NCBI RefSeq assembly: GCF_000189635.1
Contig: NW_002476162.1
Coordinates: 186,001-250,000 of the forward strand
Direction of reading: 5' to 3'
Origin: Tetrahymena thermophila SB210
Taxonomy: Eukaryota; Ciliophora; Oligohymenophorea; Hymenostomatida; Tetrahymenidae
DNA: 64,000 nt
Every line of letters begins with the position of its first letter. The stretch's first letter is position 1. The notes below the pieces were generated by a model, which saw only the letters and a list, made by a program, of their open reading frames with translations, did not search any database and was not told where the DNA came from. This document shows, one piece after another, positions 1-13,952 of this stretch. The position numbers and the translations under genes are program-made.

Positions 1-3000
1 CATTGGTGATATAGTTGTGAAGCTATGCATATTTGAATAGCCTTGCATATTTTAATTCTAAGGGATTGCTATTCTTTGTAACATCTACATAATTTGTTAA
101 AGCATAGCATTGCTGGTTGGTGTCTACCCTTAGAAGCTGGTATTATTATTATTGTCTTCTTCTTCAATTCCATGAGTTGTGTATTTTTTCAAGGCTGGTT
201 TCTTTTTTAAACCTTACAATCCTAATGCATTCACACTCAACAAATTATTATTGGGCTAATATCCACTAGCCTATCCAAATCTATTCTAAGGAATTTTAGT
301 ATTCTAAAGATTATTGTAAAGATTACTATTGGTATTTTAAGTAGAAAAAATATTAGGAGTTTATTGCTAGATGTATGTAAATTATCCTTTATCATTGCTT
401 CGAGGACTTTCTACATCAGAAGCATCATTCCTACTTATATCGTTTCTATGATTATAATCTCCTAAAGCTGAACCACCTGAGGTATAAATATTAGATACGT
501 GTTTTTATATATTTGGTAAAATAGTTGCTTACTTCTCTCTAACACTATACATATAATTATTATTATAGTTATTATTATAACCATTTGTATTTTGATTAAT
601 CTGATTTTGACCACCTAAATTACTAGTGTTCTAAGTTAGCGACATATTGACATTTTCTTCTGTTAGACTAGGTTCATCAAATAAGAATTAGTAGTTAATT
701 TATACAAATTATTGATTTTATTCACTACTAAAGTAAGCATCTTGCTATTCTATTACAAGATTAATATTCTTTAAGGAATTGAATTTTTCATCTTTCTACC
801 TAACCTTTGCTACTCTTAATTGCTTAGTCGAGAAATTTTCTTTCAAAATAACTCTCTCTTGATCAGGGACGTAATGTACTAGATTACAACGATTTTACAA
901 ATGATCTTCCCTACCACAAACGCAGCATCTTTAATCGATTATTTTTAATTTATTATCAAATACAAAGCTATCTCTCATAAAGCAATATTATTCAAAATCT
1001 CTTGGATAGTCTTAAATTATTTATAAGAACTGACTCTTTGGTATTCCATAAAGAATGGCAAAATCTTAGGCTCTAGCACTAGCTTCACGTAATCCTTCTC
1101 TAAAGAAGTTAACTTCTCCAAAATAAGATCCTTGATTGATAACTTGAAGAATTGTTACTTCTTAATCTGCTTTATCTGTCTCAACGAATATTTCTATGTC
1201 TCCTTTGTCAACAATATACAAAAATGGATCTTCATCAAAATCATTTTACTCAAATATAATTTCATTTTTTGAGACACGCATTTCCTTATTAATAAAATTT
1301 TTAATATTTTAATTTAATAATTTTAAGTTTGTATTTAGTGGGAGGGAGAAAAAATACACAAATTTATTTACTGGTTTAATCGTAAAACTGTAAATAAAAT
1401 AATAGATTGATTTTTCAAGAAAATTAAAAGTAAATAATTTAATTTACTGTCATTTTTAAGGCTAAAGTTTATAGGAATTCATTTGAAAAGTTGTTTTTTA
1501 AGATAGAGCATTAATTGATGATTTACAAATTTGATTCTAAAATGACTTTTTCACGTAAATGACTAGATAATTTACCCATTACCATTCTCTCTTCTTCCAT
1601 CGAAAGTTAAGGCTCTGCATAAAATCTATATTCTAAAAACTTTCTAACTTATATCATAAGATCTCTATTGATTTTCTTCTTTTCCAATAGACGATTTACT
1701 AAAACCATTTCATTCTTGAATTCATTTGATAAACGATTTTATTCTCTTACCAGATCACCAATTTAGTTAAAACTATAAGCAAAAACACCACAACTGACAA
1801 ACATAGCAATAGTTACGAAAAATGTTTCATAAAGAGTAATAGGAACTATATCACCATAACCAACTGTAATCATAGTTGTGACAGCAAAATAAAGAGAACA
1901 ATTGTACTTGATAAACCAGTGTACATCATTACCATCAATTCCGTATTTTTCCATCCAATTAGTCTTAGTTATATCATAATTTGATTCTAAAACAGCAATT
2001 CCTTAGAAAAGGCAAGCAAAAATATGGCAAACACTGCAAATCATGAGTAACAATTGGAGCAAAGATAAAGTATTTTATGTTTTATTATTTTTTTAGGAGA
2101 CCATTTCTTGTATTTAAGTTAAAATCCTTCTTGCAGTTTGAACTTTCAGCAAAATCAATAAATTCATTGGTCGGAGATAGTTAATATTCAACAGAGTCTG
2201 AGTTATTGGAATCAGAGCAAGCACATCATACAAGAAATTTCCTTTGAAATAGCTTTTCACTATTTCTCGACGATTCATTACAATCTACCCTTTTTCAAAA
2301 AGACCTGTATTAAATTTAACTATAATATCTATAAAAAATGCAAGCCAGTTGATTGCTTTGAAAATAATCCATGGCCTTCCGTATTTCTTATCATACTCAT
2401 CTCCATTTATAAGTTCCAGTGGAGTATAAAATAGCGCAACTACAATAAACATAAATTAAATAATCAACCAAAACAACATCCAATTCGAAGTAGGATCTAT
2501 TGGTTTACTTTCAACAATACAGCTTAAGCAGCTTTCTAACTGATGTTAAACATACTTTTTTGATGATGAGAAGACCCATAAAATTTTATTTTTGAGTATT
2601 TTAGATATTGTTGTTGATCTTAATCCTTTACTTTTACTGCTATCTACATAAAAATAGCTCAAATCATTAATAAGCATTAATTATTGCTAATTAAGTTCAT
2701 GTAAGCCATTAAAGCGAATTTTTTTTTTCATAATTCTGATGAATTTGTAAATCATCAAAGAGCTTTTTATTGATAGCCTGAGAATAATATCTTGAACATT
2801 TTTGAATCCATTTTTTTTATTTTCTAGCTATGTTAACGGCCCAAAAGTAGCAATACCCTAAATATTTGATGTTTGAGCAAGAGTCATAGCTTTGTTTTAA
2901 CGCCTATTATTTTTTTTTCCTTGAAAAAAGGAAAATGTTTCACCATTATTCATGCTATCAGAGCTTGGATTAATTCCATGCAACATTAAAAACCTGGCAC

Positions 3001-3553
3001 TGTTTAAATTAGAATTTTAATCATTTGTTGGTTACGCCTGATTATTAAAGAGAATATCTTAAAGCTGATCAGGTGGAATATTGTTTAACACTTTATTGAA
3101 ATCTATTCTCAAATCCTTTAAGGCAGAAAAAGTTGGGATGTTCTGCAAGGATTATTATTACTAGCTGTTATTACCTCTATATGATTTGAAATCACCTTCG
3201 CCCATGCTTGGAATATTTTAAAATTGCTAGTTAAAATATTGTTTATTATATTCTATCTTATCTCTATTTTTGACAAGAAAAACATCAAATTGCTGGAACT
3301 TTTACATCATTTCTTTCTTTTCTGCTAAGCTCTAGCCATTATCGTCTAACTCTACATCATCCTCTATTGAATGATGCATCTTTGGTAATATTTTATGATT
3401 GCAATCAGAAAATGACTAACTTGGGCGAGGTGATTTGAATTATAAAAGCTGCTCTGAATTGTAATTAGAAAATATGTTTTATTACTCATTTGCATCATTG
3501 ATTTCTTTTGAAAAATAAGGCTCAATAAATTGAACCTTCTTCTTATTTGACAT
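1..3553 (-). CDS. Cyclic-nucleotide-domain K+ channel (3' end outside window)
   Basis: Voltage/ligand-gated potassium channel of the CNG/EAG type, acting in a membrane. Two exons are seen: 1448-3553 (702 codons) and 1-1284, joined by a GT-AG intron (1285-1447) that keeps frame. The open frame continues past base 1, so the protein exceeds 1,130 aa. The start is the ATG at 3553. The selectivity filter TVGYGD is at residues 563-568, between pore helices. Upstream is an FNTGLFEKGQIV-type segment leading into S2-S4. A cyclic-nucleotide-binding domain follows at about 700-800, with the GSYFGEVNFF cassette and REASARA. Directly after it is a CX2CX4HX4C zinc-knuckle motif (C822, C825, H830, C835). 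The N-terminal 350 residues and the Gln/Asn-rich tail are low complexity. The family call is firm; the ligand is unknown. Confidence 0.93.
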
Positions 3554-5405
3554 TTTCTTGATTCCTAGCGAGTAACTAAATAACTAATATGTAAATGTCT
3601 ATATAATTGTATTATTTATTGATGCTATTCTTGATTAATATATATATTTTACTTTTGAAATTAATTAAAATTACTCTGGAATATTAATAACAAACGGATT
3701 GAAAGATTATTAGTTTATTTATAGGTACATTATTTTTTGCTCTTTGATATTTTGTTATAACAATTTTTGATTCATAATCCACATAAACAGTATTATCATA
3801 AACAATAACATGATCTTAACTCTTAATTTTTTTCATATACATGCTCTTACTAAATACTGCATATGTATACATTACATTAATAAATTATCAATATTTAGTT
3901 CTATCCTTTAAGAAATATTAAAGTGAATCTATTTGGTTAGAAAGAAAATCAGAAAAAATATTAATCCAATTGATTATCTCTAATTTTGTAGTTTAATATA
4001 TCTGTATTATGCATATTTGATTTCAATCATGTGAGGGGTTCATTATTATGCTTATTATAATTAATAACTAACTACATTTAAATCTTCTATTAAAACTCAG
4101 ACAAAAATTTAATTTTGCAAATTCTATCGTTTTTTTCATTAAAAATAGAAAGTATTTTCTTAATTAAAAAGAAAAAATTTTATATTTTCACATTAATTTG
4201 ATAATTCTTCTAATTAAGATTTATATCAGCGTTATTTTATAAATATTTTATAATGCATTTAGATCATACTTTGAATTTTTTACCTTTGATCACTAAGAAA
4301 AATTCTAACTTACTTCTTGATAAATATCCAAAATAATATATTAATCTATTAAATTACTTCTTTTTTCTTTCTTTTAACAGCATTTCTAAATGTAAACCTC
4401 CATAAGAATATTTTTAAAGATATTTTAAATTTGGTTTAAAAAAAAAATATAATAAATTTTGCTTTTAATTCTAAACCTCCATAAAGTTGCAAAGCATTGT
4501 TTTATAAAAAAAAAATAATGAGAACAGAATCAGTTGTAACATAAAATATAAAAAATTATATATTTAACAGATAAATTAATTAGGTGTATACTTAACTATT
4601 TCGGTGTTTAAATCATTGATTATAGTTAAAAAAAATTATTAGTTATATTTGAGTTAAAATTAATTGATCTCAGGCATTATGAATCTAGTATTACTTAATT
4701 TATAAAGTACTAGTGAAAAATTAGTTTATAAGTATCCTTAACAATATAAGTAAAATTACTAATGAAATTGTTTAGAAATAAAAAAAGTGTATTTTAAAGC
4801 TCTAATTAGCTTAAAAAAATATTTATTAACAAATAACTTTATCTAATTTCTCTAAATTATCTACAACTATGTTACTGTTGTAAAATCTATTCGAGCGCAT
4901 GATTTGAATTTTCTAAAAAAAGTCAGTTCTGGATTAAAATAGATAGATATTTTAAAGTATAATCTGTTATCTTGGATTAAAGCAATATCAAGATGTCTTT
5001 AATATTAAAAATAGAATAAAAATTAATATAAAAAAAAAAATAATCTTTTTTATTTATTTTTCAGGTTTTTTAATAATGTATATTAAATTTTGTTACTTTT
5101 AAGGAAAATATATTACAAATATTATGAGGATAAATAATATTTTACATAAAAATATTTGTTTTTATTTATTTTGATAGTTAAACATTAAATATTTGAAATT
5201 TTACATTTATTTATTTATATTATTTCTTGTTTGAATAATTTATTAATAAGTGTTTAAATAGGTGATTATATTCTTTATTAAATTTATTTATTTATTTAGT
5301 CTTATAAATAATTTTAGTGAGTGAGTATGTTGGTTGGTTAGTTAGTTATTTTTATAATATATTGTTTATTTAGATAGCTGTTAGATTGGAAATAGATTTT
5401 ATCAT
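3554..5405. other. Intergenic region
   Basis: About 1.85 kb of AT-rich DNA between two minus-strand genes, holding the upstream region of the K+ channel gene. No open frame with coding-like composition was seen. A 13-base direct repeat, TAAACCTCCATAA, occurs at 4393 and 4472. Confidence 0.6.
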
Positions 5406-8003
5406 TCATTGAGTGCTAGTTTTGATCAAAGAATTCTCATTCAAATATTACTAATTTTAGTCTAAGAAACTTTAATTTGTTATTTATTTTTTATAGTTTT
5501 CTTGATATCCACTGATACTATTTCTCATATTGTTGTATAACATATCGAACTATGGATCTTGCAAGTTAATATCGTCTTAAAATGCTTCAAGATTGTTGAT
5601 TTCACTGTATTAAATAGGAGTCTACACTTATGATTACAAGTTGCTTTCTGAAGTTTCATTAATCATAAGAATATCTTTCAAATGTTCTTGGAAATCCTAA
5701 ACATGAGTGTTTTCAATTACATGCATGCTGACAAGTTGGATTAAAGAATTCATATAGTAAAGATCCCAGCGACTTTCAGGTTTTATAATCAAATAGCTCT
5801 TCAAAACCATACTGATTATTTGATACCAATTGTCCTTTTCTTCAATGAAAAGAGCTGATGCTTAAAAGTTAACTGAATTCTTTGCAAATCTGTCTTACAA
5901 CTTAACTACAAATTTAAAGGCTTTTTTAATTTTTTTAAAGAATTGTTGCTCATATAAGCATTGTTCTAATAGTGTATAAATTTCTTCAAGATATTTTTTA
6001 TACTTCTCCTAAAGGTAGTTCTTTAAGCATTAGCTGAAACAGCGGTCTTTTTCAGAGCGAATTTTATATATTGTATCTCTATTTTTGTTATTGTATAGAG
6101 CTTCTCTGTCCTTTCCATAAAATGTATCTCTATCCATGAAATTCTAATTATTTTAGCTTTAAAATATTTCAACTAAATTCTAAGCATCTACTTATTCTTT
6201 TTTTTGTAATTCCTATTTAATTTACTGACTCTAATCATAGTTAGATTATTAATTTTAACTTTATATTGATGGTGATTAAAAATTAGGTTAGGAACTATTA
6301 TTTTCTCTTTTAGAAAAGCGAATTTCTGATGTCACTTCCATTTGAAAATGTTCCTAATGAGCTTGATGATGATATTAAGCTGATAAATGAGATCTCTTAA
6401 TTAGATGATCCTCTACTTCTATATAGGTTTAATTTTATTACTATTATTATTATTCAATCTAATTTTTTTATTATTCTTCTTCATGAATTTCTTAAATGTT
6501 GTTTGCTGCTCTAAGTTTTTCGCTTTTATCAATATCTTCGCTAAATATTGATTCGTTGAACTAATTGCTTTATCTTGCAACCTCTTCTTGAATACTATCT
6601 AAGGCGTTCTGCTTTTCTTGGTGTATGCTCTCAGAAACATTTGTAAAGGTGTGGCGTCTTAATTAAACTACACCGGGATTATTTCTTATAATAAAAGACT
6701 CTCTAGAATTTGCGAACTACTTAATCATTTTGATGTTAGCGTTAGTTTTCTATTCTTGGTTGGCCTATACTTTTTTTTCAGGTATGTTTGGGCTTTTTTC
6801 TCTAGCAAGAGAGCCGTTCTTCAGATAAGTGCTATTTCGGTTGGTATCAATGTTATTTAATGTATTTGAATTTAAATTACTACTTATGTTTAGGTAATTT
6901 TAATTAAATATAGATTGTTAACGCCCTAATAAACCATCAGCAAGGCTTTTGTTATTCATAGTAAATTGCATAGAGAGACATCTTTCTTAAAGAAATTCAT
7001 TGAGTTCTCTGTCGTCATATTATAAATTAAGTGCTTTGTTTTAGTTAGTCTATACGAAACTCACATATATTGCTGATTATAAAAGAATTTTATTTTTTGT
7101 TCTAAAAAGTAGTTTTTCGACAATTTATCCACAAAATATTTGTTCATACAAATCCCTAGCTCCCATAAATATAGAGGGAACAAATTTGCCTAATATTTTT
7201 TATAATAAGAATTGCACATTTTAAGTGAGAACAATAGTTATTAGTTGAAAGCAATAGTAAATAAAGTCTGCTTCTTCTTTTGTTAGTCTTTTTGTCATTT
7301 TTATATAGAATTCTTACACAGACCTTTTATCATTTGAGTTAACTTTATCTTTTAGGTCTCTATAGAAATTTTATTCTAAGATTTAATTGAATCTTTACAA
7401 AGTAGGATTAACAACGAAATAGTTATCATCTTTTATTATATTTATCACTATATTTCGAAATTCTTTTCTCTATTTCTTTTTCAGTTCTTCATTTGTTTCA
7501 TAAATCTTTGGGTTTTCATTAATTTTTGACAAGCTTTCTTAATTAATTGAGCCATCTGACATGCTTAAAGCCCTTTAATATTTATCCAATACGCTAATAT
7601 GATAGAAAATCATCAATTTTTTTCTTTCTGTCATTGTAATTTTATCTTGTATTTTAGAATTTTCAAAAATTTAATACAACGAATCTTTCTTATTCATGTT
7701 AAAGAGACTTTCAAAGCAAGCCGAAATCCTTTAGAATTGAGGGCCTGGCCTTTCAAGCATGAATTGCTTTGCTTTCTTAAATTTCCCATATTCCTCAACC
7801 AAAAAATTCAAAATAAACTAATAGTTTTCATTGAGATTATTTTTATACTAGATATTCTCTATTGGAACATTCATAACTTTTTCCATCAACCTATTGATTT
7901 TATCAAATTTTTAATTAAGGTCAGTTTAAAGCTTCTTAGATAGCGCCTTCTTAGCTTAACTGTTTTTATTTGCCTTGTCTGATTTTCCATGGTCATTTCC
8001 CAT
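5406..8003 (-). CDS. Hypothetical protein, 865 aa, charged and Gln-rich C-terminus
   Basis: Not recognised. One uninterrupted frame of 866 codons runs from the ATG at 8003 (MGNDHGKSDK) to a TGA at 5406, with dozens of in-frame TAA/TAG glutamine codons and no need for an intron. The first 250 residues are lysine-rich and look helical (FLVEEYGKFKKAKQFML). The middle, around residues 495-560, is Gln/Asn-rich low complexity. After it comes a more globular, helix-rich segment (DRDTFYGKDREALY, then KYKKYLEEIYTLLEQCL). The tail is acidic and Asn/Gln-rich. No transmembrane span or signal peptide is obvious. The existence of the gene is well supported by the long frame; the function is unknown. Confidence 0.8.
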
Positions 8004-11000
8004 CTTGATTTTGAATTTAAAGTCAATAAAACTTTTTTTACAATTTATTCGCTTAGTTTTTAAGATTTGCTTATACAGCTAAATGAAATTAGTTTTAAGT
8101 GACGATAATATACTATTCTTCCTAATATTCAAATTAAACAAGCAGTATTGATTTGATAGTAATAAATTTGAAGTTATATTATAATTTATATTCTTATGTG
8201 ATAAGAATTATATAAGATCCTGCTCTCAATTGTATGTAATTATACCTAAAATGTATGAAGCTTATGTAATCTATTTTTTTTAAAGCAGAGTAGGAATAAA
8301 TAAATATATTTGCGAACTTTCAAATATAACAATAGTTATTTCTTCAGTTTATAAAAATAATCTGAAAATTGCTTTAAATAAAGCTTTTAAGAGTTTATGC
8401 GTGCTAGTTAAAGTGAATGTAAACCACCTCCTAGAAAATATTTTGAGGATGACTTCGTACCAGATATGGTAATGAAGCTTTTTCTAAAAGTATTATACTA
8501 TTTGTATTGGTTTTGATAATCTTTTATTTCTCTCGTATTATTTTTTTAAGTCAAAATATTAATTGCATACAGTAAAGAGAATCGAATAATTTTTTGTTCA
8601 TCAAATTAATTTGTTTATTAAATAAAAGGAGAAAATAATTAGACTTTAATTACTCTCTACACTAATTAATTTCTAAAAATCAAATTAAATTACAGTGATA
8701 ATAATTTGTTACCAATCGAATACTGATTTTCATAATGTGTTAATACTAATTTTCTGTGAGCAATCAAAAGGCAAAGCATTATGTATAATACATACTTTCA
8801 TTAACTTAACTTTAAGACTGCAATTTGTTAATAAATGTATTAAGCAATTGATTGTTTAATATATAAATAGATGTAAATAAATATTTACAAATGCATATTT
8901 TACAATTACATTGATATGACTAAAGATTTTTCTATTTATTCTTTTTTATTTTGCTATTTTAATTTGTATCTAAAATCACTGATTTACTTTGTCACTTTAT
9001 CTATTGAATAGAACTATCTCATTTACAGATAATTAAATTTTAAGATAAATGTTTTTTTAAATTTTTATTAATACATGCATACTTATTTTACTCACTTTTA
9101 TGTTTATTACAGAGCCAATTTAATCTTTTAGAAATCACATTTTTAATTTATATCTCAAATTTATGGACTAAATATCTTTCTCATATAGAAAACTCTACTA
9201 TCATTGATTCCAAAGCACTAAAAACTATTTGTAGAAGAAATTTAATTTAAAAGCCATGATTCTATTTTAAAAATGATAAAAATGGATTTTCATCCAGAAA
9301 ATTATAGTATATAGAAACTTATATAAATAATTCAGGTAGTTCAGTTATAAATTTGGAATATTAGGATTTTAGAAGTAAGTTATCTAAAGATATTTTAAAA
9401 GAAAATATTAATACATATATTCAAATGTCTCTTAATATTCTTTTATAAAGCTTGTAAAAGTAAAGCTTAAGGGCTTTTAAAAAGAAGTAAAAAACCACCT
9501 TCTAACATAAATTTAAAATTAGATGAATAATTATAACATTAACTTCGTCAGTCAAAAATGATAAGCTAAAATAAATTAAAAATTGTTTTTTAGCTCACCT
9601 TTATTTTCCATTTTATTTAAATATAATTTTTAAATTGTAATTAATTTCTTAATATTCACCATAATAATAACGAATGATGAAGTCATATAAAGTGATTCAT
9701 TTGAATCATAGCATTAATTCTTTTATTAATTCTTGATTAAAATCATTGAAATATCTAAATTATAGCTAAATAAGTTTATTGAATTACTCACAAATTTATT
9801 CATTAAGATTATCTATTCTTTTATTTTTAGAATATTTAAATTTCTTAATTTAAATAATTGAATGAATCTTAACTTTAAATTAATGCTTTACTATTATTTT
9901 TTTAAAGTTTATTTTTTTGTTTATTTCATTTAAATAATTTTTATTTTATTTGTCAATTATAAATTTATTTTCAGCTATTTGAGTTACACTTTTTATTTGC
10001 TATCATAAGTTTCAAAATCTGTAGTGTTATGGTATTTGCTATCAAGTAATTTTTGGTATTATAATTATTTTATTTTTAAGTTTATTATTCTATTTTTCAG
10101 CAATTCAAGCTTTAAGAAAGTTTGTCTATTTTTAGAATCAATAAATTAATATATATTCAAATTTGTTTGATAATGTAAATTTCCTATTCTTAATGACTCT
10201 CTGTTGCTTAATTTTTTCAAATTTTCTTTTAGAAAAATCTATCTATCTATTATATGATTATTTAAACTTAATTATTACTTATATTTTTTAAAGAGCTGTC
10301 CATTATTATTGATTATAATATTTAAATTTTAAGTTAATAAATTATTTATTTTAAAATAGTCCAAATAATATGAATGTATTATCCATCAAATATTGAGTTT
10401 CAAAATAAATTATAAAAGGTATCTTATGCAATTGCGAAATTTATGAATAAAGTTATAAAAAAAATTTGAATATCCTAAATTAAACTAAAAAATTACAAAA
10501 ATAACATTTAAATATAAATATAAACTCAAAATTTAATTTATAATTATAAAAAATGTTAAGTTGATATTATTAACTTAAATATTTTTAATTTGATTTATTC
10601 AATTTTCAAAATTCATTCTCTTTAATGACATTATATTTATCTTAAAAAAAGTATTTATTATTAAATGCCTTTTATTTAAAAAGTTTAAATAATATAAATG
10701 GTTAATTTTTTCATTCATTTATTTATATTTTTTTAAAAATTATCTTTGATTTTATTTTTTAAAAAAGATGAATAAAATATTTTAAAGTTAAATAAATTAA
10801 ATTTAAAAAATGTATGTTTTAATTTATTAAGTAAATAAAACCTGATGGTAAATATAAAGGAACTATATTATTATTTTTATTTTGAATATAGAAATCAAAG
10901 TAAATTTTAGTTTAATAAATATATTTTCCATTTATTGAATATTAAAAAAATCAAAATAATAATTTAATTTAAATGAAAATTAATTAAAAATTTTCATCAA

Positions 11001-11369
11001 TTTTTTAATTGAAAAGCTATTCAGTTTTTAATTAACACTTATGTTTTTTTGAGCTATCAATAATAATAAAAATAATTCTATTTTTTTTACAATTATTTTC
11101 TTAAGATATTTATAAATAATGTTTTGGTTATAAAAAAACTTAGTAAATTTTAGTTCAATTTTAAAAAAGATTCGCTGGTTTTTTATTTATTATTAATCAA
11201 AATTATTTTTGAATTCAAAATTTTAGTAAAATTGAATTTTGGCAGAAATTAATTAATAAATAATTCTAAAATACAATATCTAATTTATTTATAAACAATT
11301 CAAGTATTAAGCTGGCTACTTGAAATTATAAAATCTAATATTCAATTCTATCATTTAATTTTATTTAAA
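8004..11369. other. Long intergenic region with possible gene remnants
   Basis: About 3.4 kb between divergent genes. It contains the doubtful two-exon candidate at 8397-8919 and a TGA-free plus-strand stretch of roughly 140 codons at about 9113-9540 (with MDFHPENYS), which has no clear start. From 9550 to 11369 the DNA is homopolymer-rich and I see nothing in it. Confidence 0.5.
8397..8919 (+). CDS. Possible small two-exon gene (doubtful)
   Basis: A candidate of 146 aa. Exon 1 is 8397-8468 (MRASQSECKPPPRKYFEDDF...). Then comes GTAATG...TTTTTTTAAG as an 82-base intron, and exon 2 is 8551-8919, ending at TGA. The donor and acceptor are in the same phase. The first exon has coding-like composition with proline, charged residues and cysteine. 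The second exon is Ile/Leu/Gln-rich and could simply be AT-rich DN A lacking TGA. No family is recognised. It may be a pseudogene, a gene whose later exons I cannot place, or chance. Confidence 0.3.
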
Positions 11370-13952
11370 ATGAATATGTTTAATAGTTTTGGTTCTTTAG
11401 CATATGTAAACCCTCAAAAGGCTACATTGACAGAATCACCTTTGCTTAATGAAAGTTAATAAAATTTTGACAGTCATAGGAATTCAAAATCAAGATATTC
11501 GAGGAATTCGGAAGAATTACAAAAATCATTGGTCAAAAAAACTAAAAAAAAGTAAATTTAGAAAATTATAAATGATGAGAATCCTAAATCTGTGCAGCAA
11601 TAAGCTGTTAAGACAGTGCCTTAGATAAATAAAAAAAAGCTTGGGTTTTTTCCAAATAGAAATCAAACAAAAAACGATATGAAAGGAGCTTAATCATTGG
11701 ACAAAATAAAAGAATTAAGAAAAGGTGATAATTAAAATTCTAAGCAAATTGATCAAATATATTTAAAGAAAAATCTTAGTAGCCTTAGTAGAAACAGCTT
11801 TCAAAGTTAATCATCATTTTCCAGCTTTCAATCAAATTCTACTAATAAATCTAATTCTTAGCAAGGATTAAGTAAAAAACAAGTAAAAAGTAATAGCACT
11901 GATAAAAATAAAGGAAAATCAAACTTAAATTAAGATAAAATATAGAAAAGTAACTTTGGAAGTGCTTTCTCTAGCGTTAGGACAAATGCTAAGATGGCTG
12001 CTTAGCAAATTAATCCCGATGAAAAGAAGCTTTAGGAGGAAAAAAGGAAATATGAACTTTAACTCAAACTAATTAGGGTTAAAAATTAAGAGTTTGCCAA
12101 AAAATGCAAAATTAAATAAGTTGATTGGAAAAAAGTTTAGAAGGCATAAGCTAAGCAGAAGATTACAGAAAAAATTTAAATTTGCAATGAAGGGATGAGA
12201 GTACAACAAAATATGCAAAAAGCTATTGATGATTTCGAATAAGAATAGTCTAGTATATTGGTAGAATATAAAAATGTTTCTGAGGAAATGCAAGCCAGAT
12301 TTAAATTTTTTGAGGAGATGGTTGCTCCATATGAGGAAAAAATGAAAAATGATATTCATGCAAGAAATTAACTTTTAATCAAGACAAGTGAGTAAGAAAA
12401 ATAACTAGAATATTAAAAACAGATAAATTCGAATGTTTAAGAGGATAACTCCTCATTATATTTACAGAATCTCTTGCTAATGGAATAAATTGCAGCACTT
12501 AAATCTAAGAAATAATCTTTGCTCGATTAACAAGTAGAGATTGATAATCAAAATAAATAGTTGAAAGAGAGTGCTGATATAAAGCAATAGCATTTAAGTT
12601 TACTACAAAAGCATTATGATGAGCAAGCTTCAAGGTCTTTATGGTTGAAAAAAGAGATCAATTTAAAAAAGAAAGGAATATTTAATATAAATATCATATC
12701 TGAAAAAAAAATGCAAAATAAAATGGAAGTCCTAGAGAATGTGCAAAAGGATTAAGTTTTGTAAGAATTAGATTAGAACAATAATTAGAGACTTGCTTTA
12801 AATTAACAAAAGCATGAAAAATTATTATAAGAGGAATTAGGCTGTCATAATAAGGAAATAATTTATCATTATACTTGCCAAATTGGTTATTTAGAGTCTA
12901 ATTAATATGAACTTCTTAGAAGTATAACTGATTTTGAATACTTCACTCCTAATTAAGTATATGGAATTTTTTATAGCGATGATAGCTACTAAAAAGTTCA
13001 TGGATTCTTGTTAAAATTTATGACATTCTTTACATGTAGTAAAATAAAAAGCTGCAATCTAATTATATATAACAGTGAAGGAATGCCTACTTTTTAAACT
13101 ATTTCTGAAGACACTACATTTGAATAAATAATAAATTCAATAAAAAATATTACCAAAGAAGAATAGCTGCTATCTCCTTCTTCTTAAAATTTAGGATTTA
13201 CACTACACATTGATATTTTAAATTAATAATTTTACTTAGGAAAATAATTTAATATAGTGATTGCATGTGTAAATCAATCAACTTCGTCTTTAAATGTATA
13301 AAATCAGCTAATAAATCTATTTAGAAATAAGAAAATATAGTCATCAGAAAACTTGTCAAGCAATAATTCAATATTAATAAATAATCAAACAAATATGAAT
13401 AACTAATTGTCTTCTTTGATAGATAAAATATAAAAAAAATAGCAATTCGAATTAAATTAAGAGTTGTAGAGTCAAAAAGAAAATTTTGATAAGGATCAAA
13501 ATAGTATCAATATAAATGGATTTAACTGCCAAGCTAATCAGATAGGTAATGAGCAAATTTCTACACTATAGATGTAATAGAACTAATAAATTTAAGCTTT
13601 AAAAAGAGTAAAGTATAACGATATTTCACCAATGATTAATAAGAATGTAAAAAATATAAATGTTATTTAGGGTACACCTAAATGCCAAAAAAATAAAATA
13701 ATAGCTAATTAAGCTTCGTAAAATAGAAGTGGCACCAAAAAAACTGGAGGAATAAGATCCCAAAGCGAAGATAGGAGTAGTGTTAAGAAAAAATAGGAGA
13801 AATTATAAGAAAATTTGAATAAAACAATAGTAAATCAAAACTAGACAAAGCATGAGAATAAATATATTATTAGCTACATAAATGAATACTTTAAAAAACC
13901 AAATAGGCTTTTTACAATACATTTTAATGATCAATATTAATTTAAGTTTTGA
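11370..13952 (+). CDS. Ser/Gln-rich coiled-coil protein, 860 aa
   Basis: Not recognised. A single exon of 861 codons runs from ATG at 11370 (MNMFNSFGSLAYVNPQK) to TGA at 13950-13952. Residues 1-210 are basic and Ser/Asn/Gln-rich, probably disordered. Residues from about 220 to 500 are strongly charged heptad-like sequence, predicted coiled coil, rich in Lys, Glu and Gln. A roughly 130-residue segment with alternating hydrophobic strands follows (NLIIYNSEGMP..., GFTLHIDILNQQFYLG..., FNIVIACVNQ). This resembles a diverged GAF-like sensor fold, but that is only a suspicion. The C-terminus is again Gln/Asn-rich. There is no membrane span. It is one of the few plus-strand genes in the window. Confidence 0.8.
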
